A stretch of DNA of 13,600 nt from Leptolyngbya sp. SIO4C1. GTDB taxonomy: Bacteria > Cyanobacteriota > Cyanobacteriia > Phormidesmidales > Phormidesmidaceae. The notes under the pieces are model-generated. The model did not search any database. It was not told where the DNA came from and saw only the letters and a program-made list of their open reading frames with translations. Made by a program: the position numbers and the translations under genes. Below, piece by piece: positions 6,768 through 13,548 of this stretch (its first letter is position 1; the number at the start of each line of letters is the position of its first letter). Location: contig JAAHIA010000088.1 of the NCBI GenBank assembly GCA_010671975.1, positions 1-13,600 of the forward strand. The letters run 5' to 3'.

Positions 6768-9295
6768 GATAATAGAGTTTCTCGAATCCCCTGCTCTTTT
6801 TCGATAAAGGCTTGAACGCGCTGTCGATAGTCTTGCAAATGCTGGTCTACCCATTCTCGATCGTCACCGTTGGCAAAAATATGAACCAGCGGCTCTCCCG
6901 CATCCGGTAAAATCAGCACCCAGCTATCGCGCGTTCGATCAACCACTTTTACCCCATCCACCAGCTCGAGGGTGTCAGCCGGGTGGGTCTCTACAAGATA
7001 GCGCATCAGCGCGCCCTTAACGGTCCAGGGGCAGCGCATCATCTGAACGCGGTGTGAGGTGCGCGGCAGATCGCCCCAAATTTGTCCCAGCGACTGCTCC
7101 TGCACCGTAAGCATTTCAATCAGCTTGGCAATGCAGAACATAGCATCAAAGCCAGGATGCAGCTGCGGGAAGATAAAGCCCATATCGCCGCTGCCGCCAA
7201 GGACCACGTCAGAGTTGGCGTGACAGGCCTCCATCAAAGCGGTGGGGTTGGCCTTGGTGCGAACAACGCGGCCATCGTGACGGCGAGCAATTTGTTCGAC
7301 CGCACCAGAGGCGTGCACTGGCACCACGACCGTACCGCGCGGCTGCGCCGTCAAAATCATGTGCGCCATCAGGGCGGTTAGCATCTCACCGCGAATTGGG
7401 GTGCCCACCTCGTCTACTAGCACCAGCTGCTCGCCGTTGGCAGATACCTGCACGCCGAAGGTTGCCTGCAGGGCCTGAACCACCTGGCCAAGCTGCCCTA
7501 GCATCACTTCTCGATCGGCCATCGACAGCGCAGTTTGGCTGAGGCTGGCATTGAGGACCACAGCGTCGCAGCCAAATTTGCCCAGCAGTCGCGGCAGCAC
7601 CGCGCCAGAGACCGCATAGGCGTAGTCAATCACCACTTTGGACTTGCTGTGGCGAATGGCCTCGACGTTCAGCCGCTTTTCAAAGGCGGTGGTGTAGATT
7701 TCGACTAGCCGGCTAGGATAGGTCACTGCCCCAATCTCATAGATCTGGGCGCGCCGCAGGTCTTCTTTAAAGTAGGCGCCCTCAATTTTCTTTTCTTTGC
7801 CTTTAGGAATATCGATGCCTTTCGGGTCAAAGAATTCAATCAGGATGTGGTCGGTGCGATCTGGGTGCAGCCGCACGTGAATGCCGCCAGCAACCCCCAG
7901 GGTTGGCAGAATCGTACGGGCCACTGGGATCGCGGTGGCTTCTAAGTTCTGGATGTTGATGCCGACCGACATCAAACCGGCAATCAGCGATCGCGATACC
8001 ATGCGAGAAATACTGCGCTGATCGCGAGAGACCGTGACGCTGGAGCCCGGCTTCAGGGTAGAGCCGTAGGCCGCACCTAGCTTGACGGCAAATTCAGGCG
8101 TGATGTCGATATTGGCTAGACCGGTGACGCCGCGCTGCCCGAACAGATTGCGCTGAGCCGTGTTGCCCCAAATTAGATTGATGTTAAGCGTAGCCCCTGA
8201 CTCAATCCGCTTGCTCGGCCATACCCGCACGCCCGGGCTAATTTGCGCTTCTTCGCCCACGGTTGATAGCGCCCCAACGACCGCGCCTTCTAACACATGC
8301 GCGCGCCGATCGGCGCGCGTGCCGCGCGCAATCACGCAGGCTCGGAGATGGGCTTCTTCACCAATCACTGCCCCGTTCCACAGAATAGGCCGCTTCAGGT
8401 CAGCGTCGTTGCCCACCGTGACGTTGTCGCCAATCACCGTACCGGCCTCTAGCGTGACGCGCGCGCCAATGCGGCAGTTGTGCCCAATCAAAACCGGCGG
8501 ATTAATTTTAGCTGAGGGATCAATGTAGGTATTTTGCCCCACATGCACGCCCGGCGAGCTCTCAGGATAGGCGTAGTCCACCAGCACTTTGCCACCTAGG
8601 GCATCATACTGAGACTCGCGATAGGCCTCTAGATGGCCGACATCGCACCAGTAGCCGTCAGCCACATAGCCGTACATCGGCTCGCCTTTTTCCAGCAGCA
8701 GCGGAAAGAGGTCTTTGGAAAAATCTTTTTCTTGGTTGGGCGGCAGGTAGTCGAGCACCTCGGGCTCTAGGATGTAGGTACCAGTGTTGACCGTGTCGGA
8801 AAAAATTTCGCTAGTAGAAGGTTTTTCTAGAAAGCGACGAATGCGATTTTCCTCGTCGGTGATGACAACACCAAACTCAATCGGATTGGGGACGCGGGTC
8901 AGTACCAGCGTTGCCTTAGAGCCCTTTTCTTTGTGAAAACGAATCGCTTCTTGCAGGTCAAAATCGGTAATGCTGTCGCCGCTAATGACTAAAAACGTAT
9001 CGTTGAGCAGCTCAGCAATGTTTTTAACGCAGCCGGCCGTGCCAAGCGGCTGATCTTCTTCGACGGCATAGGTCATCTGCACACCGAATTCCTGACCGTC
9101 TTGAAAATAGTCTCGCATGACGTCAGGTAGATAGTGCAGCGTCGCAATCACTTCGGTAATATTGTGACGCTTCAGGAGATTGATGATGTGCTCAGCAATC
9201 GGTCGATTCAGAATCGGCACCATGGGCTTGGGTAAATCACAGGTCAGCGGTCTGAGTCGAGTGCCGGAACCTCCGGCCATAAGTACTGCGCGCAT
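6764..9295 (-). CDS. Mannose-1-phosphate guanylyltransferase-like fusion protein (NTP transferase, left-handed beta helix, degenerate phosphomannomutase)
   Basis: This 843-residue protein has three parts. Residues 1-235 are a nucleotidyltransferase that makes an NDP-sugar from a sugar 1-phosphate and NTP, with GGSGTRLRPLT (8-18), LPKPM (21-25), GTAG (85-88), SGDSITD (105-111) and FLEKP (155-159). Residues about 250-385 contain hexapeptide repeats of a left-handed beta helix. Residues about 400-835 align with phosphomannomutase/phosphoglucomutase, but its catalytic motifs are altered (see findings). Cyanobacterial proteins of this length are annotated as mannose-1-phosphate guanylyltransferase, which would supply GDP-mannose for glycans; the sugar and nucleotide are not proven by sequence. 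The ATG at 9295 is fixed by AAGGAGGAG five bases upstream; an upstream frame to 9343 lacks such a site. ssb follows by a 4-base overlap. Confidence 0.88.
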   Translation of the reverse strand: MRAVLMAGGSGTRLRPLTCDLPKPMVPILNRPIAEHIINLLKRHNITEVIATLHYLPDVMRDYFQDGQEFGVQMTYAVEEDQPLGTAGCVKNIAELLNDTFLVISGDSITDFDLQEAIRFHKEKGSKATLVLTRVPNPIEFGVVITDEENRIRRFLEKPSTSEIFSDTVNTGTYILEPEVLDYLPPNQEKDFSKDLFPLLLEKGEPMYGYVADGYWCDVGHLEAYRESQYDALGGKVLVDYAYPESSPGVHVGQNTYIDPSAKINPPVLIGHNCRIGARVTLEAGTVIGDNVTVGNDADLKRPILWNGAVIGEEAHLRACVIARGTRADRRAHVLEGAVVGALSTVGEEAQISPGVRVWPSKRIESGATLNINLIWGNTAQRNLFGQRGVTGLANIDITPEFAVKLGAAYGSTLKPGSSVTVSRDQRSISRMVSRSLIAGLMSVGINIQNLEATAIPVARTILPTLGVAGGIHVRLHPDRTDHILIEFFDPKGIDIPKGKEKKIEGAYFKEDLRRAQIYEIGAVTYPSRLVEIYTTAFEKRLNVEAIRHSKSKVVIDYAYAVSGAVLPRLLGKFGCDAVVLNASLSQTALSMADREVMLGQLGQVVQALQATFGVQVSANGEQLVLVDEVGTPIRGEMLTALMAHMILTAQPRGTVVVPVHASGAVEQIARRHDGRVVRTKANPTALMEACHANSDVVLGGSGDMGFIFPQLHPGFDAMFCIAKLIEMLTVQEQSLGQIWGDLPRTSHRVQMMRCPWTVKGALMRYLVETHPADTLELVDGVKVVDRTRDSWVLILPDAGEPLVHIFANGDDREWVDQHLQDYRQRVQAFIEKEQGIRETLLS
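8300..8319. repeat. 20-base perfect palindrome inside coding sequence
   Basis: CGCGCGCCGATCGGCGCGCG equals its own reverse complement over 20 bases. It lies in the beta-helix part of the nucleotidyltransferase gene and is entirely GC apart from the central AT. It contains CGATCG, the core of HIP1, without being a HIP1 octamer. Confidence 0.85.
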
Positions 9296-9614
9296 ATCTC
9301 CTCCTTGAACCAGTAAAAACAGTCTGACGGTAGTGGAAGTCACCTAGCGGGCTGTCTACGACGGCGAACAGTGACAGTGACGACCCAACCGCTAAGGCAA
9401 GCTAGAATCCCGTCTATTTCTGCACAAGCAGCCCGATCGCTGTCCCCATTCTATAGGAGAGCCTTCAGGTTTTTAGGCAGATTGCAAATTGAGCAGGTAG
9501 CGTAGATCACTGCTGAAGCGGCGAGTTTGCTACTCTAGCGATAGGGTCAAGCGGTCCCACGGATCGCAGCAAAGACTGCTATAACCAAGACAAAATCTCA
9601 AGGAACCTGCAACG
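9296..9614. other. Divergent intergenic region, nothing firmly identified
   Basis: The 319 bases separate the nucleotidyltransferase gene (minus) from the small membrane protein gene (plus) and should hold promoters for both. The ribosome binding site AAGGAGGAG for the minus gene lies at its left edge. TATAAC at 9580-9585 is a possible -10 box for the plus-strand genes but has no good -35 partner, and TATAGA on the minus strand (complement near 9451-9456) is similar. A small GCCT/AGGC stem near 9461-9478 is too weak to call. No RNA gene or reading frame is convincing. Confidence 0.5.
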
Positions 9615-9800
9615 ATGACGACGCTACTTACGCTGCTGCTGCTAGTCGGCTATGGCATAGGCGCTTGGCGCTTCTGGCAAGGCTTTCACCGCACTTCATT
9701 TAGCCAGGGCAAGCTGCAGCTAACGCTGCTCTGGCCGGTGTTCCTGATTGGCAGCAAGTCCTATCGACAGAATTTCTCTAAAGCGCTTAAAGGATCTTAG
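9615..9800 (+). CDS. Small membrane protein of unknown function
   Basis: The 61-residue protein has one N-terminal hydrophobic span (residues 2-19, TTLLTLLLLVGYGIGAWR) and a second, shorter hydrophobic patch (LQLTLLWPVFLIG, about 34-46), followed by a basic tail SKSYRQNFSKALKGS. It could be a hairpin in the thylakoid or plasma membrane. The sequence looks like a conserved cyanobacterial small protein from memory, but I cannot assign a function. The ATG at 9615 is preceded by AAGGA at 9600-9604. It is followed 43 bases later by the methyltransferase gene and is likely co-transcribed with it. The regular alternation of hydrophobic and aromatic residues and the ribosome binding site argue for a real gene. 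Confidence 0.75.
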   Translation: MTTLLTLLLLVGYGIGAWRFWQGFHRTSFSQGKLQLTLLWPVFLIGSKSYRQNFSKALKGS

Positions 9801-9843
9801 CTAAAGCAGCGCAGACGAGTCAGTATTTGAATGGGGGTAGAGG

Positions 9844-10530
9844 ATGTCGCAGGACGCAGCTTCATGGCAGGAGCGGATTCAGGCTGTGGCCCGGCGTTAC
9901 GATCGCGACTACGCCGGTAAAGCCTTTGACATACCGGCCGAGGTCGAAGAAATGCCGATTTTTCGAGACTGGGTAGCCGGCACGCTGGCGGCTCGCATTG
10001 CCAGCCCGTTCTGGGAGCTAGCCCGCTTTCGTAAAGGCCAGCGCTGCCTCGATCTAGGCTGCGGTCTTAGCTTTTTAGTCTATCCCTGGAAAGACTGGCA
10101 AACTTTTTTCTACGGACAAGATATCAGCAGCGTGGCGCAGCAGGCGCTCAATCAGCGGGGACCGCAGCTCGACTCTAAGCTGTTTAAGGGGGTGAAAAAA
10201 GCGCCGGCTCATCTGCTCGACTACGACTCGGTGCGGTTTGATGCGGTGATTGCCACCGGGGTGACCTGCTACTATGCGCTGGACTACTGGCAGCGGGTGA
10301 TTGATGCCGTCAGGCCAGTTTTGCAACCCGGCGGCGTCTTTATCTTTGATGCCATTAATCCCGATCTGCCGGCAGCCGAGAACTGGGCCATCTTAGAGAC
10401 CTACCTGGGCGCAGAAGTTGAGCTAACGCCGCTAAAAGCCTGGCGCCAGCTGATTCGCGATAGCGGCGGCCGGATCGTCAAGCATCAGTCTGGTGAAGTA
10501 TTTGAGCTATACAAAGTCAGCTGGTCATGA
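9844..10530 (+). CDS. Class I SAM-dependent methyltransferase, substrate unknown
   Basis: The 228-residue protein has the Rossmann-type methyltransferase motifs: motif I RCLDLGCGLSF (67-77), the acidic end of strand 2 in GQDISS (Asp93), a motif with the Asp-Ala-Val strand at 133-136 followed by TGVTCYYALDYW, and LQPGGVFIFDAINP (160-173). It should therefore bind S-adenosylmethionine. The N-terminal 60 residues, with RRYDRDYAGKAFDIPAEVEE, are a helical cap that often shapes the substrate pocket. The substrate cannot be inferred. Its stop overlaps the start of cobK by ATGA, so the two are translated together. It is not one of the standard cobalamin-ring methyltransferases (CbiF, CbiL, CbiH types), which have a different fold, so the pairing may be only organisational. 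Confidence 0.88.
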   Translation: MSQDAASWQERIQAVARRYDRDYAGKAFDIPAEVEEMPIFRDWVAGTLAARIASPFWELARFRKGQRCLDLGCGLSFLVYPWKDWQTFFYGQDISSVAQQALNQRGPQLDSKLFKGVKKAPAHLLDYDSVRFDAVIATGVTCYYALDYWQRVIDAVRPVLQPGGVFIFDAINPDLPAAENWAILETYLGAEVELTPLKAWRQLIRDSGGRIVKHQSGEVFELYKVSWS

Positions 10531-11333
10531 AGCTTGGTCAGCAGGTTTGGCTGATTGGCGGCACTCGAGAAAGCGCAGTATTGGCTCGCGCGATCGCGGC
10601 TATTCCGGCTAGCTGCGTCATTACCGTCACCACCGCTGCTGCCGCTGCGCTCTACCCTGAAGTCGAGCCGCTGACGCTTTGGGTGGGGCGGCTGAGGCCC
10701 GAAACGCTCGATCAATTTTTGCAGCAGCAGCGCATTGGCGCTATTTTGGATGCCTCGCATCCTTTTGCGGTCACCATCTCTCAGCTTGCGATCGCGGCAG
10801 CCGTCAAACATCAGCTGCCCTATCTGCGCTACGAACGACCGGCAGTGGCAGACGAACTAGCAGACTCAAGCAGCAGGTCAGCCCGCACGGTAGAGAGCTA
10901 TGCGGCCCTGTTTGAGCAAGCAGGGCTGCTCGGTCAGCGGGCGCTGCTGACAATCGGCTATCGAGCTTTGGCGCAGTTTCGTCCCTATCAGACCAAAGCC
11001 ACGCTGTTTGCCCGTATTTTGCCGTCAGCGGTGGCGCTAGAGGCGGCGCTTGCTGCTGGATTTTCGCCCGCGCGGCTAATCGCTATTCGCCCGCCGCTCA
11101 GTTTGGCTCTAGAGCGGGCACTCTGGCAGCAGTGGCAGATATCGACGGTGGTCGCTAAAGCCTCTGGCAGCGCCGGTGGTGAAGCCATCAAGCGGCAGCT
11201 GGCTACAGAACTCAATGTGCAGCTGTGGCTCATCCGACGACCTGAGGTTGCCTATCCCCAAGTTGCTAAAACGCTGTCTGAGGCGATCTCATTCTGCCGA
11301 GCGTTTGCTACCGACTCTATATCTAGCGGCTAG
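10527..11333 (+). CDS. cobK: Precorrin-6A/cobalt-precorrin-6A reductase
   Basis: CobK/CbiJ reduces a double bond of (cobalt-)precorrin-6A with a nicotinamide cofactor in corrin-ring synthesis. The 268-residue protein shows the family landmarks LIGGTRESAVLA (9-20), ILDASHPFA (73-81), LRYERP (100-105), LLTIGYRAL and the late IAIRPP-type segment. Cyanobacteria generally make the ring by the early-cobalt-insertion route, so the substrate is probably cobalt-precorrin-6A and cbiJ is an equally fair symbol. The ATG lies in the ATGA overlap with the methyltransferase stop, indicating coupling. No other corrinoid gene is visible, which is normal for the scattered cyanobacterial pathway. Two HIP1 octamers (10590-10597 and 10788-10795) lie inside. 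Confidence 0.92.
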   Translation: MKLGQQVWLIGGTRESAVLARAIAAIPASCVITVTTAAAAALYPEVEPLTLWVGRLRPETLDQFLQQQRIGAILDASHPFAVTISQLAIAAAVKHQLPYLRYERPAVADELADSSSRSARTVESYAALFEQAGLLGQRALLTIGYRALAQFRPYQTKATLFARILPSAVALEAALAAGFSPARLIAIRPPLSLALERALWQQWQISTVVAKASGSAGGEAIKRQLATELNVQLWLIRRPEVAYPQVAKTLSEAISFCRAFATDSISSG

Positions 11334-11371
11334 CCCCGGTCATAGAGGTTGCAAGTTTGGCGATATCCCCC

Positions 11372-11399
11372 TTGACTAAATCAGAAGAGGTGATATGGT
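11372..11399 (+). promoter_or_regulatory. Candidate promoter for the GAF-SpoIIE phosphatase gene
   Basis: TTGACT (11372-11377, five of six matches) and TATGGT (11394-11399, four of six) are spaced by 16 bases, a good sigma-70 arrangement, about 100 bases before the ATG at 11499. A GAGGTGA (11387-11393) and its exact reverse complement TCACCTC (11413-11419) bracket the -10 box and the expected start site, so the element could be an operator or the base of a hairpin in the leader. Confidence 0.4.
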
Positions 11400-11498
11400 G
11401 GTGTCTAATTTTTCACCTCAAAGCCATAATGAACCGTCTCGCTGTGCTTCGCTAAACTTTAATCTGTTCCTTTCAGCATATGGACGATCGCTCTATGG

Positions 11499-13028
11499 AT
11501 GAGCGCGATTGCTCCAGTCTTTGCTAGCCTACTTTCTGTCAAACTACCTTTTGTCAATCGCCCGTGCTCAATGCCCACTGCCCCCATATCGCCGAGGCCC
11601 TCACCCTTGTATAACTCAATGCCTGAGGGAAATCCTCTGTCGAGCGCAACCCCAGTGTTTGCGCTCAAAGAGCTGGTGGCGCGGCTGCAGCGAGAGCAGT
11701 ACAAGATTCAGGATTTGCTAAGCTCTTTGGGGTTTGCGCTGCGAAGTCTAAACAATCTCAGCCAGTTTTTAGAGCTGATCCCCATGATTGCCAGTCGAGT
11801 CACTGACGCATCGGGCGGGGCGCTGGTTCTATTTCGCCCAGACGGACAGCTGCGGCTCGAGCGGCTCTACTGCCAGCATGAGGACGAATGCCAGACGGTT
11901 CGCTTTGCGCTAGAGTCGGCAACGCGTCAAATCACTGCTTCGCTGGCGGCCGCTGGTGAGGCCATGACCGTGGCTCACAGCGCTATGATGACGCTCGACA
12001 GCCAGCTCAACCGCTATCTTGGCTCGGACTTTCAGCTATTTGGCACTGCTATTATCGTGCAGAATATCGAGCGAGGGCGGCTCTATGTCTTCAGCCAGGA
12101 GACCGACTATGCCTGGACAGAAACCCGCCAAAAGCTGGTGCGCCTGGTGGCCGATCAAACTGCAGTTGCGATTGAGAACGACGAACTCACCATTGCCCTG
12201 CGCAAAAAAGAGCGTCTCGACCGCGAGCTAGAACTGGGGGCTGAAATTCAGGCGCAGCTGCTGCCGCGACAGTGCCCGCGCATTGACGGGGTCGATCTGG
12301 CTGCCCGCTGCTTTACAGCTAATAAGGTGGGAGGCGACTACTACGACTTTATCCCCACCACTTACGATCAGCTACGGCAGCCAAATGCAGTCGATTCTGC
12401 CCTTCAGCCCTGGAGCTTTGCTATTGGCGACGTCATGGGCAAGGGCGTACCGGCCGGGCTGATGATGACGATGCTGCGCGGCATGCTGCGTGCAGAGGTG
12501 CTCAACAACCACTCGCCCGGGCAGATTCTGCAGCATCTGAACTTTGTCATGCATACCGACTTGGAAAACTCCAATCGGTTTGTCACGCTGTTTTATGCTG
12601 AGTACGATCCGCGCACTCAGCGCTTTGCCTACGGTAATGCTGCCCACAATCCGCCGCTGCTGTGGCAGGCCGATACCAACACGGTACGGCGACTAGATGC
12701 CGATGGCATGCTGCTAGGGCTAGATATGGATACGCGCTATCACGAAAGTCAGATTCAGCTGCATCCGGGCGACACGGTCATCTTTTACACAGACGGCTTT
12801 ACCGATGCCTCAAACACGCGAGGAGAGCGCTTCGACGAAGATAATTTAATTGAGGCCGTTCGCTGGGCTTGTCGCAACCTAGAGCGCTCCGATGCTATCT
12901 TGGACTACCTATTTAAGCTGCTAACGCGCTTTGTTGGGCCCGGCCGCAGCAATGAAGACGATACGACGCTGGTCGTCATGCGAATTACGCCGCCGACGAC
13001 CGGGCGTTCCCGAGCGGCTTCCCCGTAG
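11499..13028 (+). CDS. GAF domain plus SpoIIE/RsbU-type PP2C phosphatase
   Basis: The protein is a metal-dependent serine/threonine phosphatase of the RsbU/SpoIIE class, which dephosphorylates anti-anti-sigma (STAS) partners in partner-switching. Residues about 85-225 form a GAF-like sensor, preceded by a short predicted coiled coil (LVARLQREQYKIQDLL, 59-74). A linker helix at 228-250 leads to the PP2C domain at about 252-497. Metal ligands are visible: GGDYYDF (278-284), GDVMGKG with Asp311, YTDGFTD with Asp432, and NEDDTT with Asp487/Asp488. It is 509 residues from the ATG at 11499, but the first 40 are Pro/Ser-rich and look unlike the family. Mets at 11571 and 11619 are real alternatives; none has a clear ribosome binding site. 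The intended partner is not in this window. Confidence 0.93.
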   Translation: MSAIAPVFASLLSVKLPFVNRPCSMPTAPISPRPSPLYNSMPEGNPLSSATPVFALKELVARLQREQYKIQDLLSSLGFALRSLNNLSQFLELIPMIASRVTDASGGALVLFRPDGQLRLERLYCQHEDECQTVRFALESATRQITASLAAAGEAMTVAHSAMMTLDSQLNRYLGSDFQLFGTAIIVQNIERGRLYVFSQETDYAWTETRQKLVRLVADQTAVAIENDELTIALRKKERLDRELELGAEIQAQLLPRQCPRIDGVDLAARCFTANKVGGDYYDFIPTTYDQLRQPNAVDSALQPWSFAIGDVMGKGVPAGLMMTMLRGMLRAEVLNNHSPGQILQHLNFVMHTDLENSNRFVTLFYAEYDPRTQRFAYGNAAHNPPLLWQADTNTVRRLDADGMLLGLDMDTRYHESQIQLHPGDTVIFYTDGFTDASNTRGERFDEDNLIEAVRWACRNLERSDAILDYLFKLLTRFVGPGRSNEDDTTLVVMRITPPTTGRSRAASP

Positions 13029-13092
13029 GCTCAGTAGACCGGCTCGTTAGACCGGCTCAGTAGACTGGCTCGTTAGACCGGCTCAGTAGACT
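13028..13092. repeat. Five tandem 13-base repeats directly after the phosphatase stop
   Basis: Five contiguous 13-base units alternate between GGCTCAGTAGACC/T (13028, 13054, 13080) and GGCTCGTTAGACC (13041, 13067). Every unit contains TAG (13035, 13048, 13061, 13074, 13087); because 13 is not a multiple of three, the array places stops in all three plus-strand frames. The first unit begins at the last base of the phosphatase stop codon. Confidence 0.9.
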
Positions 13093-13202
13093 GTGGTGGA
13101 GATTTGTTTGTCGGCTAGCTTCATTCTGTGAAGGTTAAGCGCTATTGTGTTGAGATAAAAAGCCCGCGTGGTTGATTCCATTCTCAATATCACCGTTTAA
13201 CC

Positions 13203-13460
13203 ATGAACCATCGCCCCGTTTCTACCTTAGACGCTGACCTCTCGCTCTGGCTGCGATCGCCCGCTAGCTCAGCCGGCCTGAGTAGCGCTAGCGGCGCTGC
13301 GCGATCGCGAGGAACGCCGGTCGTCGGTCAGTACTTCGACCAGGACTTTTTTGGCAGCTCGGGAGAAATCCTGAACAACTTCGTCGAATCAGGACAGATT
13401 TGGGCTTTACTAATTGGTTTGGTACTTGGCTATTTAATTCGCGGCTTGACGACTTACTGA
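13203..13460 (+). CDS. Single-span membrane protein of unknown function
   Basis: I do not recognise this family. The 85-residue protein has a low-complexity Ser/Ala/Gly-rich N-terminal half (residues about 18-40), a middle segment (VVGQYFDQDFFGSSGEILNNFVESG) that looks structured and acidic, and one C-terminal transmembrane helix (IWALLIGLVLGYLIRGL, 66-82) ending in a short tail TTY. That is the layout of a C-terminally anchored protein. Two HIP1 octamers (13253-13260, 13301-13308) lie within the low-complexity part. The ATG at 13203 has no clear ribosome binding site. An 18-base palindrome follows the stop, and argH begins 84 bases later. The amino acid pattern of the last 45 residues supports a true gene. 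Confidence 0.65.
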   Translation: MNHRPVSTLDADLSLWLRSPASSAGLSSASGAARSRGTPVVGQYFDQDFFGSSGEILNNFVESGQIWALLIGLVLGYLIRGLTTY

Positions 13461-13474
13461 AGCATCGTTGAGCT

Positions 13475-13492
13475 CTAAAGCCTAGGCTTTAG
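13475..13492. repeat. 18-base perfect palindrome upstream of argH
   Basis: CTAAAGCCTAGGCTTTAG is self-complementary over its full length. It lies 15 bases after the stop of the small membrane protein and about 50 bases before argH. No T-run follows, so a standard terminator is unlikely; a protein binding site is the alternative reading. Confidence 0.7.
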
Positions 13493-13530
13493 GCATCTAG
13501 CGCATACCTCCCACTGGAGGCGACCGTTCA

Positions 13531-13548
13531 ATGAGGAGTCACATTTGA
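13531..13548 (+). promoter_or_regulatory. Possible five-codon leader overlapping the argH start
   Basis: ATG AGG AGT CAC ATT TGA encodes MRSHI and is preceded by GGAGG at 13516-13520, ten bases upstream. Its TGA shares bases with the TTG start of argH (TTGA), and the ribosome binding site of argH, GAGGAG (13533-13538), lies inside it. The arrangement would allow translation of argH to be coupled to the leader. Confidence 0.35.

Noticed and set aside
7082..7381. A 99-codon plus-strand frame opposite the same gene
   Set aside because: Shadow of the phosphomannomutase-like region on the other strand, with no recognisable domain.
8160..8528. A 122-codon plus-strand frame opposite the nucleotidyltransferase gene
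   Set aside because: It is antisense to a well supported coding region with hexapeptide repeats; its composition simply mirrors the repeats, and no start signal supports it.
10485..10811. A 108-codon minus-strand frame opposite cobK
   Set aside because: Antisense to the cobK start region, arginine/asparagine-rich with no family resemblance; the plus-strand gene is firmly identified.
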